Shown: in pieces, positions 1 to 7,058 of the stretch | Numbering within the stretch: the first letter of the stretch is position 1 | How the letters are laid out: each line of letters starts with the position of its first letter | NCBI GenBank assembly: GCA_946886925.1 | Contig: CAMPJQ010000056.1 | Location: 1-9,927 of the forward strand | DNA: 9,927 nucleotides | Reading direction: 5' to 3' | From: an uncultured Terrimonas sp. | Lineage (GTDB): Bacteria; Bacteroidota; Bacteroidia; Chitinophagales; Chitinophagaceae | Notes under the pieces: model-generated | What the model was told of the DNA's origin: nothing | The model's database searches: none | Seen by the model: only the letters and a program-made list of their open reading frames with translations | Program-made: the position numbers and the translations under genes

Positions 1-311
1 ATAAATACCGGTTATTCCTCTTCAGCAACACCAATGCCCTGCACTTATCAACCTTCAGAAAAGCATATGCAGATACATTCAATGGAAATGTTTTCGACGA
101 CCATTTTGAAAAAGCCTATTACTCACATACACTGGGTATGCGCAAACCCGATAAGGAATCGTATGAGCATATCATCAGGGAAAATGATCTTGATCCTTCA
201 AAAACGGTTTTTATAGACGATTCCATTTTAAATATTGAAGGCGCCGAGGCTGCGGGTTTAAAAGGAATACATATTAAACCGGGAATGTCTATTCTTGACC
301 TTGATTTATAA
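1..311 (+). CDS. HAD-family hydrolase (subfamily IA-like phosphatase), C-terminal part
   Basis: The gene enters from the left edge; the frame is read from base 3 and 102 residues are visible before a TAA stop. Three of the four HAD motifs can be seen: motif II as FLFSNTN (Ser at visible residue 8), motif III as the Lys of MRKPD (residue 48), and motif IV as FIDDS (Asp 72 and 73). The nucleophile motif DxD and the cap domain lie outside the window. The RKPD and FIDDS spacing followed by NIEGAEAAGLKGIHI is typical of HAD-IA phosphatases of the YihX / sugar-phosphate phosphatase type. These are cytoplasmic Mg-dependent phosphomonoesterases, and the substrate cannot be told from this part. The gene is convergent with gpsA, with only two bases between the stops. 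The family call is firm; the substrate is unknown. Confidence 0.9.
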   Translation, partial: KYRLFLFSNTNALHLSTFRKAYADTFNGNVFDDHFEKAYYSHTLGMRKPDKESYEHIIRENDLDPSKTVFIDDSILNIEGAEAAGLKGIHIKPGMSILDLDL

Positions 312-313
312 TT

Positions 314-1351
314 TTACACCAGGCTATCTTCAATATATTTAAAAGCAATTCGAGGGGAGAGTTTTTTCCATAATACCTGGTAAATGTTTTCGGCAATGGG
401 CATATCGGAGCCTATCTCTTTATTGAGCTCGTGGATGCTCCGTGCTGCATTATACCCCTCCGCCACCATATTCATGTCTGTCTGGGCCGAGGCAACGGAA
501 TATCCTTTGCCGATCAATGCCCCAAAATTACGGTTGCGGCTGAACAACGAATAACAGGTTACCAGCAGATCGCCTAAATAGACCGATGCAGCATAATTGG
601 GTGATTTCTTTTGTTGCAGTGCGCTGGCTGCTGTATGTACACCTACTTTTATATTCCGGATACCTGCTTTTCGTAAAAAGCCTGCCATTTCATCGGCACT
701 GTTGGCGATCAGTACACTTAAAAAGTTATCTCCGTAACCCAGTCCGTGTGCCATGCCTGAAGCTACAGCGTAAATATTTTTAAGGATGGCTGCATACTGT
801 ACGCCATATATATCATGATTAATAATGGTATTGATATAAGGGGTAGCAAAATTGGCGGCAATACCTTTTGTAGCCGCCTGTTTCGTTCCCGAAAAAGTAA
901 GATAGGATAAACGTTCAGCCGCTACTTCTTCGGCATGGCAGGGACCCATAATGGTAAAATAGTTGTCAATGCTGAGATCAAACTTTTTTTTCAGGTAATC
1001 ATTTAGCAGCAGATTCTGTTGCGGCAAAATTCCTTTAACAGCGGAAATTATTTTTTTCCCTGCCAGGTCTTTGGCTGTAATACCGGCAAACTGTTGTATT
1101 ACGTAAGCAGAAGGCGTAACGATAACAATATGATCAGACGCGTTGAAAACCTGTCTGGCATTGGTAAACAGGGAGAGCAGGCCGGCATCAAAAGATACGG
1201 ATTGAAGGTAATTGGGGTTGTGATGTCTTTTCAGAATATGTTTTGCTACCACATCGTTGCGTACGCACCAGTTAATGTGCATCCCATTGTCTGTAAGCAT
1301 TTTCGCCAATGCCGTTCCCCAGCTTCCGCTGCCAATAATTCCAAACTGCAT
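314..1351 (-). CDS. gpsA: glycerol-3-phosphate dehydrogenase [NAD(P)+]
   Basis: This cytoplasmic enzyme reduces dihydroxyacetone phosphate to sn-glycerol-3-phosphate, the backbone for phospholipid synthesis. The 345-residue protein starts MQFGIIGSGSWGTALA, which is the expected N-terminal Rossmann motif GxGxWG (residues 7-12). Other family marks are SAVKG (Lys106), GPCHAEEVA (136-144, usually GPSFAKEVA), the catalytic lysine in ILKNIYA (Lys191, equivalent to Lys192 of the E. coli enzyme), GDLLVTCYS and SRNRNFG (271-277), and VAEGYNAA (297-303). The length matches the family. The open frame extends 7 codons upstream to a TTG, but that extension lies in a hairpin and has no homology, so the ATG at 1351 is preferred. 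No Shine-Dalgarno sequence is visible. A terminator-like hairpin and a -7 promoter box lie immediately upstream, so it is probably transcribed separately from the exporter genes. Confidence 0.96.
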   Translation of the reverse strand: MQFGIIGSGSWGTALAKMLTDNGMHINWCVRNDVVAKHILKRHHNPNYLQSVSFDAGLLSLFTNARQVFNASDHIVIVTPSAYVIQQFAGITAKDLAGKKIISAVKGILPQQNLLLNDYLKKKFDLSIDNYFTIMGPCHAEEVAAERLSYLTFSGTKQAATKGIAANFATPYINTIINHDIYGVQYAAILKNIYAVASGMAHGLGYGDNFLSVLIANSADEMAGFLRKAGIRNIKVGVHTAASALQQKKSPNYAASVYLGDLLVTCYSLFSRNRNFGALIGKGYSVASAQTDMNMVAEGYNAARSIHELNKEIGSDMPIAENIYQVLWKKLSPRIAFKYIEDSLV

Positions 1352-1391
1352 AAAAAAAAGTTTGAACCTCAAAAGTAGGCCTCAAACTTTT
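1352..1391 (-). terminator. terminator-like hairpin after the HlyD gene, abutting the gpsA start
   Basis: Perfect 10-nt inverted arms AAAAGTTTGA (plus-strand positions 1356-1365) and TCAAACTTTT (1382-1391) enclose a 16-nt loop. On the minus strand the stem runs into a T tract (complement of 1352-1359) ending at the gpsA ATG. It lies about 70 bp past the stop of the adaptor gene, as expected of a Rho-independent terminator for the TolC-HlyD unit. The stem is A/T-rich, so it may be weak. The plus-strand reading also ends in a TTTT run, but there is no plus-strand gene for it to serve. Confidence 0.6.
1370..1377 (-). promoter_or_regulatory. candidate gpsA -7 promoter box (TAnnTTTG type)
   Basis: The minus strand reads TACTTTTG here, a full match to the Bacteroidota -7 consensus TAnnTTTG, about 18 bases before the gpsA ATG. 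A start site a few bases further on would give a leader of roughly 12 nt. No convincing -33 TTG element is seen at the expected distance, so this rests on the -7 box and its position alone. The box lies in the loop of the terminator-like hairpin. Confidence 0.4.
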
Positions 1392-1458
1392 AAAATGCGG
1401 CTATTGTTTATTGTTTTAAATACATCCCGTCCATATACAACAAGCTTTCAAACTCGCT

Positions 1459-2865
1459 TTATTTCTTTATTTCAAATAATTGTTCTTTGGGAACTACTTT
1501 TACTTTTGTTTTGTTTTTGAGTGTTTTGCTAACAATGGTATAAGGTCCGGTGATCACCTCATCTCCTTCCTTCAGTCCATCCACTATCTCAATATTATTA
1601 ATGTCCTGAATGCCTGTTTTTACCGTTGCCAGTTTTACGGTATTGTCTTTTTGCAAAACAAATACTACTTCCAGCAGATCATCTGATGCAATGACAGGTA
1701 TATTATCGCCGTTTTCATTATTGTTTTCTGTGGCAGCATTCTCCGGTTTTTTAACATTTTTAGCTTTGCTGTCTTCACTGGCGGTATCTTTTTTATCACG
1801 TGTGGTTACTGCATTAATTGGAACAGAAAGTACATCCCTGTGCGTTTTGGTTTGTATATCGGCACTGGCGCTCATGCCCGGGCGAAAAGGAAATTTTTTA
1901 GGCCTGGAGGGGTCAAAAAGATCAGCATAAGAGTCGCGAACGATACGGATCCTTACTTCATAGTTTGTAACATCTGTAGTGGAGATAGCTGAAGATGCGG
2001 TTTGCGAAGCTGCTCCTTTCTGGCTGCTGGCGATTTGGGTAACAATGCCGTTGAACTTTCGGTTGTTATAAGCATCAACTTCAATAACAGCGGTATCGCC
2101 CAGATCAATTTTCTGAACGTCGTTCTCACCTACTTCTACTCTAATTTCATATACGCTGATGTCTGCTATGCGCATCATCTCAGTTCCCGCCATCATAGAG
2201 TTGCCTACTACCCTTTCGCCTTCTTTTACATTCAGTAAAGAAACTACACCTGTCATGGGTGATATAAGGGCTGTTCGGCTCAGATCTTTATTGGCCTTTT
2301 GCAAATTAGCGGTGGCGCTTCTTACCTGGGCCTGGTTGCTGCGAACGCTTTGCAATGCGGCTTCATAATTGGCCTGCGCCGTTTTTAACGTATTGTCTGC
2401 CTGCTCAAATTCGGCTCTTGAAATTACTTTGTCCTTCAGCAATTGTTGTTGCCTGTCGAATGTAAGCTTAGCCAGCTCAAGTGAAGATTTCAAAGCTTCC
2501 AGCTGCGCCTGCGCATTCGATACCAGCGACTGCTGACCGGCAACCTGAGCTGCAGCCTGGTCGCGCTGGGTAGCATAAATATCGGCATATATGCGTGCCA
2601 GTATCTGTCCCTTTCTCACGCTATCGCCTTCTTGTACGTTGAGCTCTGTTATTTCACCTGACACATCGGGACTGATCTTCACCTCTATTTCCGGATACAC
2701 CTTGCCGCTTGCCGTTACTATTTCCGTAATGTTCCTGCGTATTACTTTTTCGGAAGAAACTTTTATTCCTTCTTCCTTGCCTATCACACCGTTCTTTTTC
2801 AATACCACCAGTAATATTACCAATGCTACGAGGCTAATGATGATCCACAGCAGTTTTTTATTCAT
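1459..2865 (-). CDS. HlyD/RND-type periplasmic adaptor (membrane fusion protein)
   Basis: This is an inner-membrane-anchored periplasmic adaptor that links an inner-membrane pump to a TolC channel in a tripartite exporter. The 468-residue protein has one N-terminal membrane segment (about residues 5-22) and a first half-lipoyl domain (about 58-93, SPDVSGEITELNVQEGDSV). A long Ala/Gln-rich alpha-helical hairpin (about 96-195) follows, then the second half-lipoyl (about 200-233, SPMTGVVSLLNVKEGERV), and beta-barrel and membrane-proximal domains (about 235-355 and 392-457). A charged, low-complexity Lys/Asp/Asn/Glu linker (about 357-388) interrupts the membrane-proximal part. The gene follows the TolC gene by 17 bp without a clear Shine-Dalgarno sequence, so the two are surely cotranscribed. 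It resembles MacA-type adaptors used with MacB-like ABC pumps, but no pump gene follows here. The family is certain; the cargo is unknown. Confidence 0.95.
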   Translation of the reverse strand: MNKKLLWIIISLVALVILLVVLKKNGVIGKEEGIKVSSEKVIRRNITEIVTASGKVYPEIEVKISPDVSGEITELNVQEGDSVRKGQILARIYADIYATQRDQAAAQVAGQQSLVSNAQAQLEALKSSLELAKLTFDRQQQLLKDKVISRAEFEQADNTLKTAQANYEAALQSVRSNQAQVRSATANLQKANKDLSRTALISPMTGVVSLLNVKEGERVVGNSMMAGTEMMRIADISVYEIRVEVGENDVQKIDLGDTAVIEVDAYNNRKFNGIVTQIASSQKGAASQTASSAISTTDVTNYEVRIRIVRDSYADLFDPSRPKKFPFRPGMSASADIQTKTHRDVLSVPINAVTTRDKKDTASEDSKAKNVKKPENAATENNNENGDNIPVIASDDLLEVVFVLQKDNTVKLATVKTGIQDINNIEIVDGLKEGDEVITGPYTIVSKTLKNKTKVKVVPKEQLFEIKK

Positions 2866-2882
2866 GTGTTGTTGTTTAGAGA

Positions 2883-4343
2883 TTATAACCTGATGCCCTG
2901 TCCCTTATAAAATTCAAGCACCTTCATTTTAAAAACATAATCATACTGGGCAATAAGCGTATTTATTCTTGCATTGTACAAATTGGTTTGATTGGTAAGC
3001 CATTCAATGGTTTGCATAGCGCCAATATCATATCTTTTGGAAGCGAGGTCAAAGGAACGTTCAGCAATAGCAACTTCCTTTTGTCTTGCGCTAAATGTAT
3101 GAAAGGATCCCAGTGCCTGGTTGTAGGCGGTATATACATCCTGCTTTAACTGAAGTGTGTCCTGCTCAATTGCCAGTTCTTTGTTTTTAATATCCCATTT
3201 GGCCCTTTCTATATCCGCACGTGCCGACCAGCCATTAAAAATGGGAATGCTTAATCCGATGCCTATTCCCTGTCCGAAATTATTTTTCATCTGCGTACCG
3301 TAGCCATCCCACAATTGACCAAAATTTTTTTTGCTGGTTACAACACCTGCCTGTGGCGAATACACATACATTTTATCTGTACCATTAAGAATGTAAGCCG
3401 GAGTGGGTTGATCACCAAGGTTAACCTGGTTGATTGCTTTAAAAGAACTGTTAAAGGCCGTTCCCAATTGTCCGAATAGTGAAATAGAAGGATACTGCCG
3501 TCCCCTTGCAGATGCATAATTTTTTTGCGATGCCAGCAGGCGTAAATTGTTTACTTTAATCTGGGGTTGCGATTGTATGGCCAGGCTGTACACTGATGCA
3601 GGTGAAATTTCGAGGATATTGTCTACCGGTATTTGTTCCACTGCAGGCACTTCCAACTCAAAAACAGCATCTGCCGGAAGATTGATGAGGGCTTTCAGCG
3701 TAAGTTTATCCACCTCTATCTGGGTTAGAGCGCTTATCAGGTTGGCGCTGTCCCTGGCAACCTGTGCCTCTAATTCCGCCGCGTTTAATTCCGGTAATGC
3801 TCCCGCGTCTACCTGTTTGCGTGTATTTTGATATTGCGCCTGGCTTTGTTTCAGTTGGATATCTGTTACCTCGGCCTGTTCCATATCCAAAAGCACCAGC
3901 AGATACTGGCGGGCAACATTTAAAGCAATGTCATTTTTGGCTTTGTCTATCGCTGCTGCATCGGCCTGGTAATTGAAGTCGTTTGATTTTATAGTGTTTC
4001 TCTGGCTGTTCCAATTGAATAAATTAACCTGGGCGTTCAATCCCAGTTGTTGATACATTACATTATTGTCGGTATATACGTTGGTTGAGTAATCCAATGA
4101 ACGTCCAAACGAAAAACCGTGGTTACCTGAAAAGTTGAGTGAAGGTATTTGCTGGAGCTTGCTTTGTTTAAGCGCAATAGCCGAAAGTCGTGCCTGGATA
4201 TCAGCCTGTCTTACAGAAACATTATTGGTAAGCGCATATTCCACGCATCGCCGGAGACCCCATTTTTCATTCGTTTGTGCATTGGCAATTTGGTTAGCCA
4301 GTAAGATTGTTAATACAACCCAACAGCATAGTAATTTTCTCAT
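2883..4343 (-). CDS. TolC-family outer membrane efflux protein
   Basis: This is the outer membrane channel and periplasmic tunnel of a tripartite exporter. The 486-residue protein starts with a signal peptide (MRKLLCCWVVLTILLANQIANA, probable cleavage after Ala22). Two outer-membrane-efflux repeats follow: one from about residue 28 (WGLRRCVEYALTNN, with the N-terminal helix QADIQARLSAIALKQSK) and a second from about 255 to the end. The Gly-rich GQGIGIGLSIPIFNGW strand and the final helices with AERSFDLASKRYDIGAMQTIEWL are typical of the family. The start fits the signal peptide. It is the first gene of a two-gene unit with the downstream adaptor. A TAnnTTTG match lies 4 bases before the ATG, with a palindrome behind it. 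It could serve more than one pump, as TolC does elsewhere; the substrate is not deducible. Confidence 0.95.
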   Translation of the reverse strand: MRKLLCCWVVLTILLANQIANAQTNEKWGLRRCVEYALTNNVSVRQADIQARLSAIALKQSKLQQIPSLNFSGNHGFSFGRSLDYSTNVYTDNNVMYQQLGLNAQVNLFNWNSQRNTIKSNDFNYQADAAAIDKAKNDIALNVARQYLLVLLDMEQAEVTDIQLKQSQAQYQNTRKQVDAGALPELNAAELEAQVARDSANLISALTQIEVDKLTLKALINLPADAVFELEVPAVEQIPVDNILEISPASVYSLAIQSQPQIKVNNLRLLASQKNYASARGRQYPSISLFGQLGTAFNSSFKAINQVNLGDQPTPAYILNGTDKMYVYSPQAGVVTSKKNFGQLWDGYGTQMKNNFGQGIGIGLSIPIFNGWSARADIERAKWDIKNKELAIEQDTLQLKQDVYTAYNQALGSFHTFSARQKEVAIAERSFDLASKRYDIGAMQTIEWLTNQTNLYNARINTLIAQYDYVFKMKVLEFYKGQGIRL

Positions 4344-4347
4344 GAAA

Positions 4348-4355
4348 CAAATTTA
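4348..4355 (-). promoter_or_regulatory. candidate -7 promoter box of the TolC-HlyD unit
   Basis: The minus strand reads TAAATTTG, a full match to TAnnTTTG, ending 4 bases before the TolC ATG. If it is used, the transcript would be leaderless or nearly so. No clear -33 TTG is seen; the expected position is occupied by the palindrome at 4368-4378. In such an AT-rich stretch a chance match is possible. Confidence 0.35.
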
Positions 4356-4367
4356 TAATATACATGA

Positions 4368-4378
4368 CAGGTAACCTG
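4368..4378. promoter_or_regulatory. 11-bp palindrome, possible operator of the TolC-HlyD unit
   Basis: CAGGTAACCTG has perfect 5-bp arms (CAGGT/ACCTG) around one central base. It lies 13 to 23 bp upstream of the candidate -7 box of the exporter genes, close to where a -33 element would be. That placement would suit a repressor such as a TetR, MarR or GntR family protein, but no regulator gene is present in the window. It could be chance. Confidence 0.3.
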
Positions 4379-4379
4379 C

Positions 4380-4408
4380 CCTGAAGGAAGCCGGATTTTC
4401 CTTTCAGG
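4380..4408. other. imperfect stem-loop between the PLP gene and the TolC gene
   Basis: CCTGAAGGAA (4380-4389) pairs with TTCCTTTCAGG (4398-4408) with one bulged base and an 8-nt loop. On the minus strand the stem is not followed by a T tract, so it is not a classic Rho-independent terminator. A T7 run (complement of 4424-4430) lies between it and the PLP gene stop, but with no stem in front of that run. It may protect the 3' end or attenuate read-through from the permease and PLP genes. Confidence 0.35.
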
Positions 4409-4447
4409 CTACAAATATTCAACTAAAAAAAGATTTGACAAAACCCT

Positions 4448-5608
4448 TCATGTATTATTTAAAGCCTGGTCTATATCCTGAATGATATAATCAGGTTCCT
4501 CCTGCCCTATATACAGCCTTAGCATCCTTTGCGGCTTTTGATTTACATCATATGCTTCAGGTGCTACCGAAGCGCAACCGGGTATAATTAGCGATTCATA
4601 GCCGCCCCAGCTAACGGCCATGAGTATATGTTTAAGACTTTCACAGAATTGCACAATATCTTCAATCTTTTCCACCTTAAGGTAAAATGATATAAGACCA
4701 CAGGCAGCCTTCATTTGCTGCTTCGCTAAAATATACTGGGGAAAGCTTTCATCGTGCGGGAACAATACAGATTCCACACGGGGATGTGCTTTTAAATAAG
4801 ACAGAACCTTCTGCGTATTTTCGGTTATCTTTTGCAGTCGCAGGGGGAGTGTTCTTAACCCTCTTATGAGCAGCCAGGCATTAAAGGGTGAAATGCCGGT
4901 TCCTGCGGTCAGGTATTCATTGTTAAAGATTTTAGCCATCATTTCGCGGCTGCCCGTTAATACGCCTGCCACTACATCGCTGTGACCGCCTATGTATTTT
5001 GTAGCCGACTGCAAAGCGATATCAATACCGAGGGCCAATGGCTTTTGATATAAAGGAGTGCAGTAGCTGTTGTCGCAAATGGTAATTATGCCTTCTGCTT
5101 TGGCAAGTTCCGCAACGGCGGTTAAATCCTGCAGTGCAAAACTCCATGAGTTCGGCGATTCCAGGTAAATAATGGAAGTGTTGGGTAAAATGGCTCTTTC
5201 AAAGTTTTCTATTTGTGTGCCGTCTACATAAGTAGTTGTTACCCCAAAACGCGGCAGTATCACATTAAACATATGTTGTGCCCATGAATAAGGCTTTTCA
5301 ACAGAAACGATATGATCGCCTGTTTTTACATTGGCCAATACCGAGGCAAATATGGCTGATGCGCCACTGTTGAACACCAGGCAGTCTTCGGCTTCATCAA
5401 GCGCCGCTAATTTTTTGCGAAGAATATCAATGGTGGGATTCAGCCCCCTGCTGTAAATGTAACCGCTGTATTCGTCCTTAAACAGCTTGCGCATATCATC
5501 CACTTTCTTAAATGTGAAATTGCTGGTTTGTATAATGGGCGGCGCAACAGCATTAAAGTAGTGTTCCCGTTCTTCACCCAGTTCATTGATGATGTAGGAA
5601 AGATCCAT
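4448..5608 (-). CDS. PLP-dependent Cys/Met metabolism enzyme, cystathionine beta-lyase (MetC)-like
   Basis: This is a fold-type I PLP enzyme of the Cys/Met metabolism family, expected to cleave or form C-S bonds of amino acids such as cystathionine. The 386-residue protein has YSRGLNPT (52-59, the Tyr/Arg that hold the PLP phosphate of the neighbouring subunit), SGASA (81-85), CDNSYCTP (Asp179 for the pyridine nitrogen), the PLP lysine in SATKYIGGHSD (Lys204), and the carboxylate-binding arginine in MLRLYIG (Arg364). Two details resemble E. coli MetC more than the gamma-lyases: ESPNSW in place of ESPxNP, and SWGGYESL near the end, whose Trp334 matches the substrate-site Trp of MetC as I recall it. 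The ATG at 5608 is chosen; a longer frame starts at TTG and overlaps the permease. It lies 4 bp after the permease stop. Cystathionine gamma-lyase or methionine gamma-lyase activity cannot be excluded. Confidence 0.85.
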   Translation of the reverse strand: MDLSYIINELGEEREHYFNAVAPPIIQTSNFTFKKVDDMRKLFKDEYSGYIYSRGLNPTIDILRKKLAALDEAEDCLVFNSGASAIFASVLANVKTGDHIVSVEKPYSWAQHMFNVILPRFGVTTTYVDGTQIENFERAILPNTSIIYLESPNSWSFALQDLTAVAELAKAEGIITICDNSYCTPLYQKPLALGIDIALQSATKYIGGHSDVVAGVLTGSREMMAKIFNNEYLTAGTGISPFNAWLLIRGLRTLPLRLQKITENTQKVLSYLKAHPRVESVLFPHDESFPQYILAKQQMKAACGLISFYLKVEKIEDIVQFCESLKHILMAVSWGGYESLIIPGCASVAPEAYDVNQKPQRMLRLYIGQEEPDYIIQDIDQALNNT

Positions 5609-5612
5609 ACCC

Positions 5613-6956
5613 TTATTGTTTCTTTTTGTAATAAAAAATAAAATAGATCGCGGCAAATAGCAGCAAAAGACATATTCCGGTAACAGCGGCCCCAGGTTTA
5701 CTGATAATTACGGCAACCGCAATTCCAAAATACGACAATACAAAAACAACGGCTAAGAAAGGTGTCAATTTTGTCCATTTGCCCGGTACTGCCCCCTTTT
5801 GCTGTTTTCTTCTTAAATAAAACAAGGCCGCTGCAGAAGTGCTCATGCCAATGCTGTCTAAAAACATAGTGAATCCAAGAATGCTGTCTACACTTTTCCC
5901 AAAAAAGGTAATGAAAATAGTGGCCAGTGAAAAAGCTGTAAGCGCGGGAACCAACGCCTGGGTTTTGGGGTGCCGGCGTAAAAATATCGCTGGAAAAACC
6001 TTATCTCCGCTCATGGCGTACATTACCCTTGGATTGCTCATCAATATAATATTTACATAAGCCAGCACCGAAAGGAACATACAGGCATCAAAAACCTTTG
6101 CCCCGGTTGTACCGAACCATGCTTCGCACAACAGGGCGCCGATGGCGGAAGCATTTTTCATTTTATCGTAGCCAATGACCTCCGTATAGGCAACATTTAG
6201 AGCGAGGTATAAAATGATAACAATACAAATACCAGTTACAATGGCTCTGGGTAAAAGCCTGGTATTTTTTATTTCACTGCCAAAATTGATGGTTTGCTGG
6301 TAGCCTCCGTAAGAAAAGCTAACCGGTATCATGCTCGCCAAAAACAAAGCGAGCCAGTGATTGTCTTTAAACTGGTATAGCTGGGCGCCTTCAATATACC
6401 CATGGGGCTCTACAACTACTCCTTTCAGCATACTGGCAATGAGTAAAACAATAAGCGCAATTTTAATGGTAGTAAGAATATTTTGGGCCAAACTGCTGGT
6501 GTGTAATCCAAACAGGTTCACTATATAAAAAATAATGACCGCAGCTATGGAGATTAAAATGTTAAACAATGCTCCCGAGGGTTTGCCAAAGAGCAGGTCG
6601 CTTACATAATCGGCGCCAATTAAGGCTACAATACCCAGTGATGCCGCATTACTGATAAGAATAAGCGCATTTACCGTAAATCCTACCACGGGGTGGTAGC
6701 ATGTGGAAAAAACCTTATAGTAAGCACCCATTACCGGTAATCGTACACCTATTTCAGCATATGTGAGAGCCCCGCATAAGGCAACCAAACCGCCTGCTAT
6801 CCATGCTGCAAAAAAAATCCAGGCAGAGCCTGAAGACGCTGCTACATTAGCCGGTGTACCGAATATGCCCATGCCAATAACCAGGCTTACCACGATCATG
6901 GTAACAGAAAAAAACCCCAGTTGATTTCTCGAAGATATATTTCCTGGTTTGGTCAT
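5613..6956 (-). CDS. APC-superfamily amino acid permease
   Basis: This inner-membrane secondary transporter for an amino acid has 447 residues and about 12 predicted hydrophobic segments. Near the N-terminus the first helix carries the broken-helix motif VIGMGIFGTPANVA (26-39), the substrate-binding Gly-rich stretch of the APC fold. LTYAEIGVRLPVMGAYY (64-80) and the loop NPRVMYAMSGDKVFP (308-322) are typical of the LAT/YkbA-like branch. The C-terminus is a short cationic tail (YYKKKQ). The open frame continues 21 codons upstream to a TTG, but a strong Shine-Dalgarno sequence sits before the ATG at 6956 and the extension has no transporter character. The TAA stop is 4 bp before the PLP enzyme start, so the pair should be translationally coupled. 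This suggests import of the sulfur amino acid that the enzyme cleaves. Exchange rather than uptake is also possible; the substrate is unknown. Confidence 0.93.
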   Translation of the reverse strand: MTKPGNISSRNQLGFFSVTMIVVSLVIGMGIFGTPANVAASSGSAWIFFAAWIAGGLVALCGALTYAEIGVRLPVMGAYYKVFSTCYHPVVGFTVNALILISNAASLGIVALIGADYVSDLLFGKPSGALFNILISIAAVIIFYIVNLFGLHTSSLAQNILTTIKIALIVLLIASMLKGVVVEPHGYIEGAQLYQFKDNHWLALFLASMIPVSFSYGGYQQTINFGSEIKNTRLLPRAIVTGICIVIILYLALNVAYTEVIGYDKMKNASAIGALLCEAWFGTTGAKVFDACMFLSVLAYVNIILMSNPRVMYAMSGDKVFPAIFLRRHPKTQALVPALTAFSLATIFITFFGKSVDSILGFTMFLDSIGMSTSAAALFYLRRKQQKGAVPGKWTKLTPFLAVVFVLSYFGIAVAVIISKPGAAVTGICLLLLFAAIYFIFYYKKKQ

Positions 6957-6964
6957 GTTTCTTT

Positions 6965-6970
6965 CCTCCC
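6965..6970 (-). promoter_or_regulatory. strong Shine-Dalgarno of the permease gene
   Basis: The minus strand reads GGGAGG, ending 8 bases before the ATG at 6956. It is the only strong Shine-Dalgarno in the window, where most starts lack one, and it decides the permease start against the upstream TTG. Confidence 0.75.
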
Positions 6971-6990
6971 GCGGCGCTGTTACCTGCTTC

Positions 6991-7031
6991 CTGTTGCACG
7001 GAGACAGAATGACCGCCAAAATCCGTGACAG
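6991..7031 (-). other. stem-loop in the leader between the GH127 and permease genes
   Basis: On the minus strand CACGGA and TCCGTG pair (plus positions 7022-7027 and 6997-7002). They are extended by CTGT with ACAG (7028-7031 and 6991-6994) across a 2-base bulge, making 10 base pairs around a 19-nt loop. No T tract follows, so it is not a Rho-independent terminator. It lies 35 bases before the permease start. Possible roles are a leader regulatory element, a processing site or a stabilising 5' structure; I do not recognise it as a known riboswitch class. Confidence 0.4.
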
Positions 7032-7058
7032 AGCTTTGTTGCGCTATATAAAAAAGGG

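Noticed and set aside
1019..1378. 119-codon plus-strand frame opposite gpsA
   Set aside because: It lies antisense to well-conserved gpsA codons, has no domain features, and is a shadow frame.
1741..1800. Low-complexity stretch in the adaptor as a possible repeat or frameshift
   Set aside because: The frame is intact on both sides and the lipoyl and barrel parts continue; it reads as a charged linker, not a tandem DNA repeat.
5609..5656. Longer N-terminus for the PLP enzyme, overlapping the permease gene
   Set aside because: It begins at TTG, overlaps the permease end by 44 bases, and the extra residues are not part of the family. The ATG at 5608 fits better.
6957..7019. 21-codon N-terminal extension of the permease
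   Set aside because: It begins at TTG within the leader stem-loop, while GGGAGG is well placed for the ATG at 6956.
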